A DNA stretch of 64,000 bases. It comes from Salisediminibacterium halotolerans (GTDB lineage Bacteria; Bacillota; Bacilli; Bacillales; Salisediminibacteriaceae). Made by a program: the position numbers and the translations under genes. Shown one piece after another: positions 34,017 to 41,671 of this stretch. The first letter of the stretch is position 1. Each line of letters starts with the position of its first letter. The DNA is taken from contig NZ_RKQQ01000005.1 of NCBI RefSeq assembly GCF_003814815.1, forward strand, positions 186,001-250,000, in the 5' to 3' direction. The notes below the pieces were generated by a model. It saw only the letters and a list, made by a program, of their open reading frames with translations, did no database searches and was not told the origin of the DNA.

Positions 34017-36056
34017 CTATTTATGAATGTCAATTTGTCCGTCCTTGTTTAAACGCGCATAAACCATCGATTCATACTGAGAAATTTTTCGCTGATTTCT
34101 GCCGATGCGGAGAATGACATCTTCGTGCGCTTCGACAATGCTGATCGTTTCGTTTTCCGGCACTTCGATGATCGTTTTGACACCGGCGGGCGATCCGGCC
34201 GTGTCGATCGAAATGCTTTTTTCAGCATAGATTTTTCCGCCGATCAGTTTGCCGGAAATGTCAATCTTGCCATCAGCCTCTAGATCTGAATGAACGGAGC
34301 CCTTCCCGGTGACTGTAATATTGCCGGCGGCAAAAACTTTGCTGTTCATCGCATAGCCGAGCTGTACCGAACATTCAGCGGTGTCGGATGCATCGGCCAC
34401 TGCTAAAAGTTCAAATGCCTCATGTTCAATGTTTTCAAGTTCCTTTAAGGAAATTGAATTTTGCCGGTGGTATAAAATAAGGCAGTGATATAACGTTTCG
34501 GCAAACTGATTCCAGCGGTAATCCAGCTGTTCGCTCCTTGTTTCGATTGCAGCGGCCAGCGTTTTTGCATTGGTTAAAACGGCAGGAAATTTCGCTTCAA
34601 GCAGCCGTTTAACCATCGGAGCGAGCCCCATCTCAGTGTTATATACGGAGCGGAATTTCTCCGATTCGATCAGCTGCGTCATCACGGTGATAAAAGATCT
34701 GTACGGGGTGAGAAAATCGGCAACGATATCTTTTAACGCGTCATACACAGCTTGATTTTGTCCGGCGGTTATTGAACTGACGATTGCGTTGCCGTTAATC
34801 AAAATGTTTTGCCGGGATTGAATCGTGCTGTGCATGACGTTTTTTTGCATTTGTACGTTGCCTTCGGCTTCGACAGTCATCCCTTCGTTTACGTCGCCAG
34901 TGATCTCTACGTCGCCGATAAAACGAATGTTTCCGTGTTTAATTGATAAATCGCCTTGATGACGTTTCTTAGGCAAAATCGACATCCGAAACAGCAAGCC
35001 TGATTGTTCGATCAATGGGCGTCCGCTTTGTGCAGCGATGACAGCACTTTGCTCTTCATCGATCTCAATTCCGCTGCCCGCTTTAATAATGACCGGTTTA
35101 CCGCCTTTCGCTTGCAAAACATCGCCAAATACACTGATCCCGTCTTCACCTGGAAGCGGGTCGATCACTTCGGCAAGCACTTCACCATGCTCTACCGAAG
35201 GAATATACAGCGATTCACGAAAGTCTGCCGTTCCATCGTATTTTTCTTTATAGGGCAAAGATCGTTCTTGAATATCGATTCGAAAGGCCATGTCCCCGTT
35301 TTTTCCGTCTTTTGGAAGCTTGCCGCTTGCGATTGTCACCGTTTGTTCTTCCGCGGCGGAGCAAGCTCGGTGAATCGCAGCGTCATCAATGCCTTCGATC
35401 ACTTCCATGTTAGCTAACTGTTCGTACACATCTTTTGTTTGCAGTTGATTATTCACCTGTTCATTAAACTGAACAGTCGGCTCAATAACACTGGCTGCCG
35501 GGTGATCGGCAATGAAAGGAATAATTTTTTTGCCCGGAGTGACAGTTAATGTTACGGTTTGTTCTTTGTCATTGACTTTAACCTTCCATTTTGTTTCAAT
35601 CAAAGTGGTTTCGAGGTGAAAATATATTGCATCGTTTTCTTTCAATACGTGACGGCCGGACAGTTTTTCGTTATGATTATAAACCTCTCCATCATAAGGG
35701 ATGACTAGAATCGGTTTTTTCTCGGCAGTTTGATGGAAATGAAGCTGCCCATCTATGATCCATGCTGTTCCTTCTGTTTTTAAGGGATGTTTTTCATCCG
35801 GCGATAGCGGAATGTCAAACAGATCTTGATCTCTAATCTCGCTATCAAGCCAAGTTTCCCAAGTTTCATCGTTAGATTCGGTCAGTGAGACGGCGATCTT
35901 GGCCCGCGATCGTCCGAAAGGAAAGCGTTTTTGATTCCCGTGATCGATGACGCGGATGTCGATCTCATCCATCTCTGCATTTAAAGCGCGTTTCGCTTCT
36001 TCGATCGCCTCGTCAATCGTTTTTCCTTCAAATGTATGGGTCTGAGATTGAACCAT
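34017..36056 (-). CDS. FapA (DUF342) domain protein with Jag-N domain
   Basis: 679 residues from ATG 36056 (AGGAG 9 nt upstream); the frame continues to 36173 only by running through a riboswitch. The N-terminus (FEGKTIDEAIEEAKRAL) is a Jag-N domain like that of KhpB. The middle and C-terminal parts have the FapA beta-helix pattern (IRFIGDVEITGDVNEGMTV, VFAAGNITVTGKGSVHSDLEADG) split by a helical region around residues 470-570. FapA proteins are linked to polar flagellar assembly or unknown surface roles. Here expression is placed under cyclic-di-GMP by the leader, which suggests a motility or attachment role. Confidence 0.88.
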   Translation of the reverse strand: MVQSQTHTFEGKTIDEAIEEAKRALNAEMDEIDIRVIDHGNQKRFPFGRSRAKIAVSLTESNDETWETWLDSEIRDQDLFDIPLSPDEKHPLKTEGTAWIIDGQLHFHQTAEKKPILVIPYDGEVYNHNEKLSGRHVLKENDAIYFHLETTLIETKWKVKVNDKEQTVTLTVTPGKKIIPFIADHPAASVIEPTVQFNEQVNNQLQTKDVYEQLANMEVIEGIDDAAIHRACSAAEEQTVTIASGKLPKDGKNGDMAFRIDIQERSLPYKEKYDGTADFRESLYIPSVEHGEVLAEVIDPLPGEDGISVFGDVLQAKGGKPVIIKAGSGIEIDEEQSAVIAAQSGRPLIEQSGLLFRMSILPKKRHQGDLSIKHGNIRFIGDVEITGDVNEGMTVEAEGNVQMQKNVMHSTIQSRQNILINGNAIVSSITAGQNQAVYDALKDIVADFLTPYRSFITVMTQLIESEKFRSVYNTEMGLAPMVKRLLEAKFPAVLTNAKTLAAAIETRSEQLDYRWNQFAETLYHCLILYHRQNSISLKELENIEHEAFELLAVADASDTAECSVQLGYAMNSKVFAAGNITVTGKGSVHSDLEADGKIDISGKLIGGKIYAEKSISIDTAGSPAGVKTIIEVPENETISIVEAHEDVILRIGRNQRKISQYESMVYARLNKDGQIDIHK

Positions 36057-36060
36057 CTTT

Positions 36061-36108
36061 GTTCTCTCCTTCCTATCCAGGTGAATTGGAGCGGAAGCAG
36101 GAAAGAAC
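36061..36108 (-). promoter_or_regulatory. Probable expression platform: anti-ribosome-site pairing in the fapA leader
   Basis: On the minus strand GTTCTTTCCT (36108-36099) can pair with AGGAGAGAAC (36070-36061), nine Watson-Crick pairs and one G-U. The latter contains the ribosome site, so the riboswitch may act on translation. A competing hairpin GAAGC/GCTTC (about 36094-36116) would free it. Confidence 0.5.
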
Positions 36109-36111
36109 CCC

Positions 36112-36208
36112 GCTTCGGCAGCCCGGCGGCCGTAGTGACCGGTTGTCACAGTAGGTCCGTAGCTTTGCGTCACTGCTTTTCAACAGTTTTGCCTTTATCG
36201 TCGTTGGC
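36112..36208 (-). promoter_or_regulatory. Cyclic-di-GMP-I (GEMM) riboswitch
   Basis: On the minus strand: AAAGGCAAAACTG, GAAA-type loop, CAGTGACGCAAAGCTACGG, ACCTACTGTGAC and the closing CCGCCGGGCTGCCG, matching GEMM-I landmarks (AAAGGCAAA, GACGCAAAGC, CCGGGNTGCC). It sits about 55 nt upstream of the fapA-like start. TATAAT (minus strand, 36223-36228) is a likely promoter -10. Confidence 0.9.
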
Positions 36209-36275
36209 GTTTTGTGAAGCATTATAACTAATACTTTTATCTTAGCATGAATTCGATAAAATGAACATGTTATTT

Positions 36276-36298
36276 GTTACTATCCATACAATAGTAAC
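36276..36298. promoter_or_regulatory. Inverted repeat upstream of crcB
   Basis: GTTACTAT (36276-36283) and ATAGTAAC (36291-36298), 7-bp spacer, about 30 bp before the crcB start; probable operator of an unknown regulator. Confidence 0.45.
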
Positions 36299-36328
36299 TT
36301 TATTTTTACAAAAAAGGAAGATTTAATC

Positions 36329-36739
36329 GTGAACAGTTTCAGCAAATTCATCTCGATCAGTCTGATTATTTTTCTCGGCGGAGCTCTTGGGACATTGTTT
36401 CGTTGGGGTATTCATTTAACAACAGACAGTTATTTATTTCCTGTCGGCACGGTGATTGAAAATATTTCCGGAAGCTTTTTACTCGGTCTCTTGGCTGGAT
36501 GGGCGGCAATAAAAACGATCCCGCTGTTCGTGAAAGAAGGAGCAGGGACCGGTTTTTGCGGCGGGTTTACAACTATGTCTACCTTTGCGGCTGACCATCT
36601 GTTTTTACTGAAACAAGCGGGCGTTTATTATGCGGCGACATACTTCAGCTTTTCCCTCGCTGGAGGAATCATCGCTGCGGTGTTGGGGATGAAGGCAGGA
36701 GAAAAACTCGCACGTAAAAGGAGCGGTGGAGAAACATGA
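36329..36739 (+). CDS. crcB: Fluoride channel subunit CrcB/Fluc (first)
   Basis: A 136-residue protein with four transmembrane helices that expels fluoride as a dimer. Family motifs GGALGTLFRWG, NISGSFLLG and GFCGGFTTMSTFA are intact. GTG 36329 follows AAAAGGAAG. It overlaps the second crcB gene by 4 bp. Paired divergent copies like these form heterodimers in several Bacillaceae. No fluoride riboswitch precedes it. Confidence 0.92.
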   Translation: MNSFSKFISISLIIFLGGALGTLFRWGIHLTTDSYLFPVGTVIENISGSFLLGLLAGWAAIKTIPLFVKEGAGTGFCGGFTTMSTFAADHLFLLKQAGVYYAATYFSFSLAGGIIAAVLGMKAGEKLARKRSGGET

Positions 36740-37113
36740 CTATCTTAATCGTGGCCGTCGGCGGAGGATTAGGCGCAGTTGCCCGCTATGCGACTGTTTT
36801 GCTTATCCGGAGCCTTTTTCCGTCTCAGCGTCTTCCTTATGCGACGTTAACCGTGAATTTGTTGGGGTCTTTTGCTTTAGGGATCTTTTTTGCGATGCTT
36901 TTTGGCGAAGTGCAGGGTACGCTCTCAACAGAGGCTTCATTTTTATTTTTTGCCGTCGGTTTTTTTGGTGCGTATACAACATTTTCGACGTTCAGCGTCG
37001 ATACTGTGCAAATATTCTCGCAAGGACGGACAAAAGATTCATTGATTTACGTGACTGTTAGCACAGCAGGGTCGATCGCGAGCTTTTTTGCCGGCATCTC
37101 GCTTATACAATAA
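36736..37113 (+). CDS. crcB: Fluoride channel subunit CrcB/Fluc (second)
   Basis: A 125-residue partner with GGGLGAVARYA, TLTVNLLGSFALG and GFFGAYTTFSTFS motifs and four transmembrane helices. Its start overlaps the stop of the first crcB (ATGA, 36736-36739), so equal synthesis of the two subunits is likely. Its downstream hairpin is one of the terminators duplicated by a repeat element. Confidence 0.92.
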   Translation: MTILIVAVGGGLGAVARYATVLLIRSLFPSQRLPYATLTVNLLGSFALGIFFAMLFGEVQGTLSTEASFLFFAVGFFGAYTTFSTFSVDTVQIFSQGRTKDSLIYVTVSTAGSIASFFAGISLIQ

Positions 37114-37143
37114 ATCCGCCTCGTTCTAGGTAACGAGGCGGCA

Positions 37144-37413
37144 AGCTGTCGACAGACTAGTATTTTGACGTGAGCCGCGCAGCCGCTAACCTCCGCTTGC
37201 CCCGGGGAAGGACTCAGCTAGCCTTCGGCGGTCTCGGACCGCTGAAGGCGGATCTTCGTCTCTTGCTTTCCCGGAGGCGTCGGAGGAGGAGCTGCGCGGC
37301 TTTCTTATGTAGATAATATTGAAATCGCGCTGTTTGAAACAAGGACGATACGTTGTCTTACAGTCTTTAAACAAGTTGATATCTGACGATGTTATGACTT
37401 TGTCAACAAACTG
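37144..37413 (+). mobile_element. Terminator-duplicating structured element, copy 4 (270 bp)
   Basis: Flanked by a perfect 28-bp duplication of the hairpin between crcB and the BCCT gene (37116-37143 and 37414-37441, stem CCGCCTCGTT/AACGAGGCGG). The ends are more diverged (AGCTGTCGACAGAC; right end TTTGTCAACAAACTG). The internal closing stem AGCCGCGCAGC (37173-37183) pairs perfectly with GCTGCGCGGCT (37291-37301), and the inner hairpin is CTTCGGCGGTC/GACCGCTGAAG. These differ in sequence from copy 1 while keeping pairing. Confidence 0.85.
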
Positions 37414-37441
37414 CCGCCTCGTTCTAGGTAACGAGGCGGCA
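37414..37441. terminator. Hairpin between crcB and BCCT gene (right duplicate)
   Basis: CCGCCTCGTT/AACGAGGCGG stem; a T-tract is not evident on the plus side, so it may act mainly for one strand or be weakened. Confidence 0.6.
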
Positions 37442-37450
37442 GCGTATGGT

Positions 37451-39325
37451 TTATTCGTTGTTCTTTTTGTTCTGATCGTCATCTTCCGTTTCTTCGGACG
37501 GTTCGAGCTCGCCGTTCAGCTGTTCTCCGAGATCGTCACGAAGATCTTCATAAATCTTTTCCTTGAATTCTTCGTACACTTCTTCTTTAATGTCATCGTA
37601 TACTTCTTCTCTTACTTGCTCATACACATCTTCTTTAAGCTCATCATAAGCTTCGTCTTTAAAATCATCATAGACTTCGTCTCTTACCTGTTCATACACG
37701 TCTTCTTTCATTTCATCGTACGTTTCATCTTTGAAATCATCATAGAGGTTTTCTTTCATTCCGCCGTAAACTTCCTCTTTGACAAGCTTGCGTTCTTGGT
37801 ATCTATCCTTTTTCCGTTCTCTGACCATATCTTTACTCATCATCAGTAACAGCGAGAAAATCATAACGAGCATGATAAAGGCAAACGGCAGCGCTGCGAC
37901 AATTGAAGCGGTTTGCAACCCTTCTAAACCGCCGCTGATCAGTAACACGGAAGAGGTTCCGGCAATGAGGAATCCCCAAATCACTTTAATTGAAAGCTTT
38001 GGATTTAAACTCCCTGCTGAAGTCATCGCTCCAAGCACAAACGAAGCCGAGTCAGCTGAAGTAATGAAAAAGATCAAAATTAAAAAGACAGCGAGGATAC
38101 TGGTAATTAAGCTTAGCGGCAACTCGCCGAGCATCGCAAAGAGCGCGAGTTCCACTTCTTCCATGACGAGATTGCCGATTTGGTCGTTTCCGCCGAGCAC
38201 TTCATTGAGCGCGGTGCCGCCGAACGTTGTAAACCAAAGCGCACCAAGAAGCGACGGCACAATCAAGACGCCTGCGACAAACTCCCGAATCGTTCTTCCC
38301 CGGGAAATACGCGCGATGAATATGCCCATAAACGGCGCCCAAGAAATATGCCAGGCCCAGAAAAAGATCGTATTTGCCCCGAGCCATTCTCCGTCTCCAA
38401 ACGGATTCATATCTAAACTCATCTGGGTCACATTCGTTAAATAACCGCCGACTGTTGTGACGAAATTTTGCGCGATAAAAAGAGTCGGCCCGACAATGAT
38501 GACAAATAAAAGCAGCATGCCGGCAATGAATAAATTGATCGTGCTGAGCACTTTAATACCGCGGTTAACGCCGGTGGCCGCCGAAAAGATGAATAAAAAG
38601 GTAACGATCATAATAATGATAAAGTTGACCGTTGCGTTATTCGGAATCCCTTCGACAAGGTAAGAAAGCCCGCCGGTAATTTGCAACGCGCTTAAACCGA
38701 ACGTTGTTGCAACACCGGTTGAAGTTGCGAGTACCGCGAGTGTATCAATTCCTTTGCCGAACGCTCCATATGCGCGATCGCCGATGAGCGGTTGAAAAGC
38801 AGAGCTGATTAACGCCGGCTGATCTTTGCGGAATTGCACGTAAGCCAGTGTTAAACCGACGATCGAAAATATTGCCCAAGGGTGAAGCGCCCAATGAAAG
38901 ACACCGTAACGCAGTCCGGCAGCAGCTTGGTCTCCTTCGGGGGCATTGACATAATCAGGGTGCGGATCGAAAAAATAAAGTACCGGTTCAGCGACGCCCC
39001 AAAAGACGAAACCGACACCAATCCCGGCAGCAAAAAGCATACCGATCCAGGATATGTACTTAAATTCCGGTTTCTCATCAGGTTTCCCTAGTTTTAACTT
39101 TCCGAACGGGCTGAGTGCTAAAAATAAGATGAAGGCGATAAAAATGGCTGTGACAAGCATATAAAACCAGCCGAAGTTATCAAGGGTGAATCCGAGTGCG
39201 ATATTGGAGAGTCTGTCGAGTGATTCCGGGCCGAGAAAGCCCCATAAAACAAATAAAGCGACTAATGGTGCGGAAATGTAAAAAACAATATTCGGGTTTT
39301 TCGTTTCATACTGAAATTTTGGCAT
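37451..39325 (-). CDS. BCCT family glycine betaine/choline transporter with repeat tail
   Basis: A 624-residue sodium-coupled compatible-solute carrier (OpuD/BetP type) with twelve helices. The betaine-binding helix shows WAWHISWAPFMGIFIARISRGRTIREF. About residues 500-624 are cytoplasmic and strongly charged; residues 519-598 are ten tandem octapeptides of the form xY(D/E)xx(K/R)(E/D)x, followed by an acidic end. In BetP the cytoplasmic C-terminus senses potassium and regulates activation. Upstream ribosome site is AGGAGG at about 39352. It fits the osmoadaptive theme of the window. Confidence 0.93.
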   Translation of the reverse strand: MPKFQYETKNPNIVFYISAPLVALFVLWGFLGPESLDRLSNIALGFTLDNFGWFYMLVTAIFIAFILFLALSPFGKLKLGKPDEKPEFKYISWIGMLFAAGIGVGFVFWGVAEPVLYFFDPHPDYVNAPEGDQAAAGLRYGVFHWALHPWAIFSIVGLTLAYVQFRKDQPALISSAFQPLIGDRAYGAFGKGIDTLAVLATSTGVATTFGLSALQITGGLSYLVEGIPNNATVNFIIIMIVTFLFIFSAATGVNRGIKVLSTINLFIAGMLLLFVIIVGPTLFIAQNFVTTVGGYLTNVTQMSLDMNPFGDGEWLGANTIFFWAWHISWAPFMGIFIARISRGRTIREFVAGVLIVPSLLGALWFTTFGGTALNEVLGGNDQIGNLVMEEVELALFAMLGELPLSLITSILAVFLILIFFITSADSASFVLGAMTSAGSLNPKLSIKVIWGFLIAGTSSVLLISGGLEGLQTASIVAALPFAFIMLVMIFSLLLMMSKDMVRERKKDRYQERKLVKEEVYGGMKENLYDDFKDETYDEMKEDVYEQVRDEVYDDFKDEAYDELKEDVYEQVREEVYDDIKEEVYEEFKEKIYEDLRDDLGEQLNGELEPSEETEDDDQNKKNNE

Positions 39326-39522
39326 AGTTTCGTATCCGGTTTTCCCGAATATCCTCCTTTCAAATGGACCGTATTTTGTGAACCTTTATCAATCATAAGG
39401 TTATATTTAGCGAATGTCCACACCCTGGACCGAAAAGTATGTGAATTGCTCATATTTGAGCAGGAATTTTTTGCATAAAGAACGAAGTGAAACGCGGGCA
39501 GAAATTAAGGAGGCGAGAGGAA

Positions 39523-40170
39523 TTGAATAATTATAAACAGCCTTTTTCTGTAACAGACAAAATCAAAAAACGTTACAATCGTAATGCCCCTGTGTTTCAG
39601 CGCATGGATCACATGATGAAACCGTCTTGGCGAGAGAAGCTTCTTGAAAAATGCAGCGGTGATGTTTTAGAGATCGGTATCGGAACCGGAATTAACATTC
39701 CATATTACCCGTCTTCGGTGACATCTTTAACCGGGGTTGATTTCAGTCCGCGCATGCTTAAGTATGCAAGAAAAGCCGTTGCGAAGCATTCCTTTCCGGT
39801 TAAACTTATGGAAGAAGATGCGGAAAATTTGCCGTTTGCTTCGGAATCGTTTGATGTTGTTGTGACAACCTGTGTATTTTGTTCTGTTCCGGACCCTGTA
39901 CAGGGATTAAACGAAATTCACCGTGTCTTGAAGCCGGGCGGACAGCTTCTGATGCTCGAACATATGCGAAGCGAAACAAAATTGCTGGGTAAATTCATGG
40001 ATATTATTAACCCGGCGGCTGTCCGCTTAAGCGGGGCAAATATTAACCGCCGGACGATGGATAATCTCGAGCAGGCGTCGTTTGTCTGTGAACGAGAGAA
40101 GCATCTGCTGCACGATATTGTTCGTGAGCTGCACTGTAAAAAGAAGGAGGATACTGATGGCAGCATTTGA
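39523..40170 (+). CDS. Class I methyltransferase, phospholipid N-methyltransferase/UbiE-like
   Basis: 215 residues from TTG 39523, which has AAGGAGG at 39507-39513; a GTG at 39487 lies upstream of that site. Motif I VLEIGIGTGINIPYYP, LTGVDFSPRML, VVTTCVFCSVPDP and VLKPGGQLLMLEHMRS are as in UbiE-like and PmtA-like enzymes. The N-terminal IKKRYNRNAPVFQRMD is also typical. Substrate not established. It overlaps csaA by 14 bp. Confidence 0.87.
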   Translation: MNNYKQPFSVTDKIKKRYNRNAPVFQRMDHMMKPSWREKLLEKCSGDVLEIGIGTGINIPYYPSSVTSLTGVDFSPRMLKYARKAVAKHSFPVKLMEEDAENLPFASESFDVVVTTCVFCSVPDPVQGLNEIHRVLKPGGQLLMLEHMRSETKLLGKFMDIINPAAVRLSGANINRRTMDNLEQASFVCEREKHLLHDIVRELHCKKKEDTDGSI

Positions 40171-40489
40171 AGATTTTCAACAATTGGACATACGGATCGG
40201 CACGGTAACAAATGCAGAACCATTTCCGCGCGCTAAAACACCTGCTTATAAAGTGTATGTGGACTTTGGCGAAGAGATCGGCACGAAACAATCGAGCGCA
40301 CAAATTACCGCTAGATATGAACCCGAGGATATTGTCGGCCGGCAAGTAGCGGCGGTCGTCAATTTTCCGCCGATGAACATTGCCGGGTTTTCTTCGGAGA
40401 TTCTCATATTAGGCGGTATGCCGGGCGAAGATGATGTGGTCCTGTTAAATATCGATGAACCGGTTCCGAACGGAACAAAAGTCGGTTAA
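40157..40489 (+). CDS. csaA: CsaA, tRNA-binding-domain chaperone
   Basis: A 110-residue EMAP-II/OB-fold protein; FQQLDIRIGTVTNAEPFP, YKVYVDFGEEIGTKQSSAQIT and GRQVAAVVNFPPMNIAGF are CsaA hallmarks. B. subtilis CsaA is a dimeric secretion-related chaperone. ATG 40157 has AAGGAGG at about 40143-40149 within the end of the methyltransferase gene, so the two are coupled. Its terminator is split by repeat copy 5. Confidence 0.92.
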   Translation: MAAFEDFQQLDIRIGTVTNAEPFPRAKTPAYKVYVDFGEEIGTKQSSAQITARYEPEDIVGRQVAAVVNFPPMNIAGFSSEILILGGMPGEDDVVLLNIDEPVPNGTKVG

Positions 40490-40513
40490 AAAGCTCCCGT
40501 TAAAGGGAACTTT

Positions 40514-40773
40514 CAGATTGTAGACAAATTATTATTTTGACGTAAGCCACGCAGCCACTACCCTCCGCTTGCCCCGGGCAAGGACTCAGCTAGTATTCGG
40601 CGGCCATGGACCGCCGAATACGGATCTTCGTCTCTTGCTTTCCCAGAGGCGTCGGAGGAGTGGATGCATGGCTTCCTTTATTATGAAAACACTCGATTCA
40701 AAGAAGAACGATGCGTCGTCATCCGTTCCTTTTAATATGACATCTATCGATGTCATGACTTTGTCTACACTCT
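40514..40773 (+). mobile_element. Terminator-duplicating structured element, copy 5 (about 260 bp)
   Basis: Left end CAGATTGTAGACAAA, right end TTTGTCTACACTCTA. It is flanked by two versions of the csaA terminator: an intact right copy (40774-40799, AAAAGCTCCCGT/ACGGGAGCTTTT) and a decayed left copy (about 40489-40513). The inner hairpin, closing stem and a perfect subterminal hairpin ATGACATC/GATGTCAT are present; the plus-oriented second core is absent, as in copy 3. Decay of the left duplicate suggests the oldest insertion of the five. Confidence 0.82.
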
Positions 40774-40802
40774 AAAAGCTCCCGTAGACGGGAGCTTTTT
40801 TA
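40774..40802. terminator. Terminator between csaA and the convergent gene (right duplicate)
   Basis: AAAGCTCCCGT/ACGGGAGCTTT stem followed by TTTTTT. Confidence 0.88.
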
Positions 40803-41588
40803 TTCGTATTGTTCCAAGTAAATATCAAACATTGTTTCAGCGACGCGCTCGTCATCGAGATAAACATTCAAGCGGTAATAGCCGGTTTCCGTTTCAGGAC
40901 GCTCGGCGTCAATCAGGCTCATCGATATCGTTCTGCCGGAAAAAATGTTTGAATCTTGTTCTTGAATCATCGCCCATTCCTCGTCCAGCTCCTCAGCAAA
41001 ATACAACTCATAGCGAAATGACTTTCCGTCGATTGGTTCTTCTGCCCGGAAATAAAGGTTGATCAAGTCGTTGTACTTTTCATAGCTTGCAGGTTGGCGG
41101 ATGTCTAATTGACCCTCCGGTACAGAGCGGTCGTCTTCGTACGTGTAAACACCCGGTGAAACCGAAGGGTTATACTCCCAAAAGGCTGTAAACATCAACG
41201 GCCACAGAAAAAAAGCTCCTATGATGAGCGGCGAAAGAATTGCGCTTAAAAAAGACGGGTTTTGAGCTGAAAATAACGGAACTTTCGGCCGGCCGTTTTC
41301 ATCCTGTTCATTCAGGCGTTCTTGCCGTAGGGCTGCTAATTTGGTTGCCGCGAAGCCGAAAAACCCGTGAAGGAGCACCATATAAGTAAGGATAAATAAT
41401 GGCTCGAGCCAGCCAGGCCATAAAAAGACTGCTGAAAGCCAAGGGAAATAACTGGAGATTGCCAGCATCAGCAGGACAAATAAAAAATACACAAAAATCC
41501 ATTGATAAAGCCGGTGATAACCGAGCCAAAAAGGGGCGAAAACAAAAGCGAAATGGTTAAACGTATAACGGGACGGTTGGTCAGTCAT
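40800..41588 (-). CDS. DUF2628-like membrane protein with extracytoplasmic domain
   Basis: 262 residues from ATG 41588; TTG 41597 is closer to GGAG than usual. The N-terminus FAFVFAPFWLGYHRLY followed by three to four membrane segments resembles DUF2628 proteins. A further segment (about residues 110-135) leads to an acidic, beta-rich C-terminal domain (about 140-262) that I do not recognise. Function unknown. Confidence 0.7.
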   Translation of the reverse strand: MTDQPSRYTFNHFAFVFAPFWLGYHRLYQWIFVYFLFVLLMLAISSYFPWLSAVFLWPGWLEPLFILTYMVLLHGFFGFAATKLAALRQERLNEQDENGRPKVPLFSAQNPSFLSAILSPLIIGAFFLWPLMFTAFWEYNPSVSPGVYTYEDDRSVPEGQLDIRQPASYEKYNDLINLYFRAEEPIDGKSFRYELYFAEELDEEWAMIQEQDSNIFSGRTISMSLIDAERPETETGYYRLNVYLDDERVAETMFDIYLEQYE

Positions 41589-41671
41589 GGATAGCAAAAT
41601 CTCCTTTTTTGATCGTGCTTACATTTTATCATTGTCGGCGAGTGTGTAAAACGAAAGCATGTCAGTTTGAA

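Noticed and set aside
36057-36173. N-terminal extension of the FapA-domain gene up to 36173
   Set aside because: It translates the cyclic-di-GMP riboswitch; a strong ribosome site serves ATG 36056.
36299-36328. Fluoride riboswitch before crcB
   Set aside because: The leader is too short and lacks the conserved motif.
37532-37771. 24-nt periodicity considered as a CRISPR array or tandem DNA repeat
   Set aside because: The period follows codon structure of an in-frame octapeptide repeat, with no unique spacers.
37319-37849. Plus-strand 176-codon frame opposite the BCCT tail
   Set aside because: It is the complement of the octapeptide-repeat coding region and of repeat copy 4; the hydrophobic product is an artefact of the repeat.
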